Assembly (NCBI GenBank): GCA_902799385.1
Contig: CADCAK010000006.1
Coordinates: forward strand, 3,953-59,266
From: an uncultured bacterium
GTDB lineage: Bacteria > Verrucomicrobiota > Kiritimatiellia > RFP12 > UBA1067
Direction of reading: 5' to 3'
Length of the DNA stretch: 55,314 nt
In this document: positions 54,075 through 55,314 of the stretch, in pieces
How positions within the stretch are numbered: the stretch's first letter is position 1
How the letters are laid out: each line of letters starts with the position of its first letter
The notes under the pieces: model-generated
Told to the model about the DNA's origin: nothing
What the model saw: only the letters and a program-made list of their open reading frames with translations
The model's database searches: none
Program-made: the position numbers and the translations under genes

Positions 54075-55314
54075 ATGAGTAAAGGAAGCAATATCATATA
54101 TTTGGCGTTATGCTTGTTTTCGGCGACGTGCTTTGCCGCTACAACATATACCGAAACGGTTGACGGCATAACTTGGACTTATACTGTTGTGGATGGCAGT
54201 GCCAGCGTTGGCGGCGGGTCGTCATCATCGACTGCTGTCTCAAAGTCAACTTCAGGAGCGATAACGATACCGTCCAGATTAGGTGGATATACAGTGACGA
54301 GCATTGTGTCATATGCGTTCTATGGTTGCAGCGGCCTTACTAGTGTGATGATCCCTGACGGTGTAACGAGCATCGGGAATTATGCGTTCCGCAACTGCAG
54401 CGGTCTTACGAGCGTGACGATACCCGACAGTGTGACGAGCATTGGGTCTTCTGCGTTCTACGGTTGCAGCAAACTTACGAGCGTGAAGTTCTGTGGTGAT
54501 GAGCCAATGATAGTAGGGTCTGTGTTTGCTTTTGCTTCTTCCTATTGCGTGGCATATGTACCGTATGGCGCCATTGGGTTTGAGGTTGACGAAACGGGCA
54601 TGTGGAACGGTCTTGTCGTGGAGTATTATATGCCGCCGCTGAAAATTTTCAACGTGACGAGGTATCCATCGAACGCGAACATAAAGGCAATAGCGGGCTT
54701 CGCCTTGACGCCGAAGACGGATGACGGATGGGAAGAGAACTTCAAGCTCACCGGTACGCAGACTCTTCAGCCAGACGGGTTCTGGATGAACAAGTCGTTC
54801 GTTCACCAAGGCCAAGACGCCGAACGGGTGGTCCGCCGAGCAGGGAACGTGGGTTTCCGAAAACTGGGGTCTTACGAACCAGACGAATTTCGCGCTCCAG
54901 ATGGAGGGCGGCGGCAAGGGGTCCGTGACGTTTGACCTGATGCCTACGCCGAACGGGCTTGATACGATCTCGTTCAAGACGAGGCTCGCGCAGTTCCACG
55001 ACCTCGACGACATGGCGTACTGCTTTGCCGACGGCGCGTCGTCTATGACGAACTACACGTTCGTCGCGCAGGCGTGCTTCGACGAGGACGAGGAGTTCAA
55101 GAACTTCTCGGGCGAGGGGTCGGTCTCGCTCTTCGCCGGCTACCGTCCTTCGAGGGGGGCGTACGAGTACAGGGTTTCTGTGTACGACGTGGATACGGCT
55201 GGCGCCGCCTGCTGTCGCCACGCGATATACAAGTGGAAGGTCGAGGGCGGCAGGCTCGTAGCCGTACCTCTCATCGAGTTGCGCGGCGACGAGATAGGGT
55301 GGACCTACAGCAGC
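54075..55314 (+). pseudogene. BspA-type leucine-rich-repeat surface protein, frameshifted and cut by window end
   Basis: A signal peptide ([21 protein letters not shown]) leads to three or four BspA-type LRR units of ~23 residues ([19 protein letters not shown] pattern). The original frame continues through [14 protein letters not shown] to WMNKSF, then runs into an unrelated tail ending at 54935. Another frame is open from 54790 to the window end and reads [16 protein letters not shown], then [13 protein letters not shown] and onward in good coding style. The junction contains a tandem GTTCGTTC (54797-54804); removing one GTTC joins WMNKSF directly to TKAKTP. The gene is therefore intact except for a 4-bp duplication, which may be a mutation, a phase-variable slip or a sequencing error. 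The 3' end lies beyond the window. Confidence 0.75.

Overview
The window looks like a chromosomal segment of an uncultured, GC-rich Gram-negative anaerobe of the PVC group. A Kiritimatiellota-like gut lineage is my best guess. This is inferred from the large secreted glycoside hydrolases with unusual fusions, BspA-type leucine-rich repeats, a beta-helix secreted protein, DapL-type lysine synthesis and HU-like proteins. No rRNA is present to prove the taxon. Almost every gene is on the + strand; one lipase is on the - strand.

Layout. 1-1.8 kb: two HU-like proteins ending in a strong terminator. 2.0-3.9 kb: two tandem antitoxin/PIN-toxin modules that are recent duplicates. 4.0-6.9 kb: a membrane-anchored pseudopilin (GspG-like)/GH2 glycosidase fusion. 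7.0-11.6 kb: der, argG, grpE, dnaJ and tRNA-Leu. 11.7-17.6 kb: a sialic-acid block of sialidase, a secreted unknown protein, and a Kelch-epimerase/sodium symporter fusion. 17.6-18.7 kb: paired palindromic repeats and the lipase. 18.8-22.0 kb: bioA and a bioW-bioF fusion. 22.1-23.9 kb: dnaB, tRNA-Asp and tRNA-Gln. 24-26.9 kb: a short-chain dehydrogenase, a metallophosphoesterase and a transglycosylase-like protein. 27-39.6 kb: a secreted glycan-degradation block with a LacZ-type GH2 carrying CBM32, an FAD-oxidoreductase/GH97 fusion, and a 1,542-residue beta-helix protein. 39.6-41.9 kb: the wreck of a VapBC module, a CPBP protease, a thioredoxin-like protein and a small membrane protein. 42-48.4 kb: cysS, dxr, rseP, ispG and an O-antigen-ligase-like protein. 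48.4-52.3 kb: dapL, a lipoprotein, folE and a pyridoxal kinase. 52.3-55.3 kb: repeats, a possible structured RNA or small ORF, an AT-richer FRG-domain gene, and a BspA-type LRR gene broken by a 4-bp duplication that runs off the window.

The metabolic theme is host or plant glycan use. Sialidase, beta-galactosidase, the GH97 fusion and the anchored GH2 would release sugars, and the Kelch-symporter would convert and import sialic acid. Housekeeping genes (isoprenoid, biotin, folate and lysine synthesis, protein folding) lie between these blocks.

The regulatory grammar is unusual. Promoters are dominated by an extended -10 (TGnTATAAT) without a clear -35. In five cases the start ATG lies exactly 7 nt after the -10 hexamer, which predicts leaderless mRNAs. 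Several of these promoters begin inside the U-tract of the preceding terminator, and three overlap the 3' end of the upstream gene.

The most curious locus is 30.9-31.3 kb. A leaderless short ORF carries a 12-G run and is followed by an attenuator-like hairpin. A one-base loss in the run would extend the ORF through the hairpin to overlap the start codon of the FAD/GH97 gene (ATGA).
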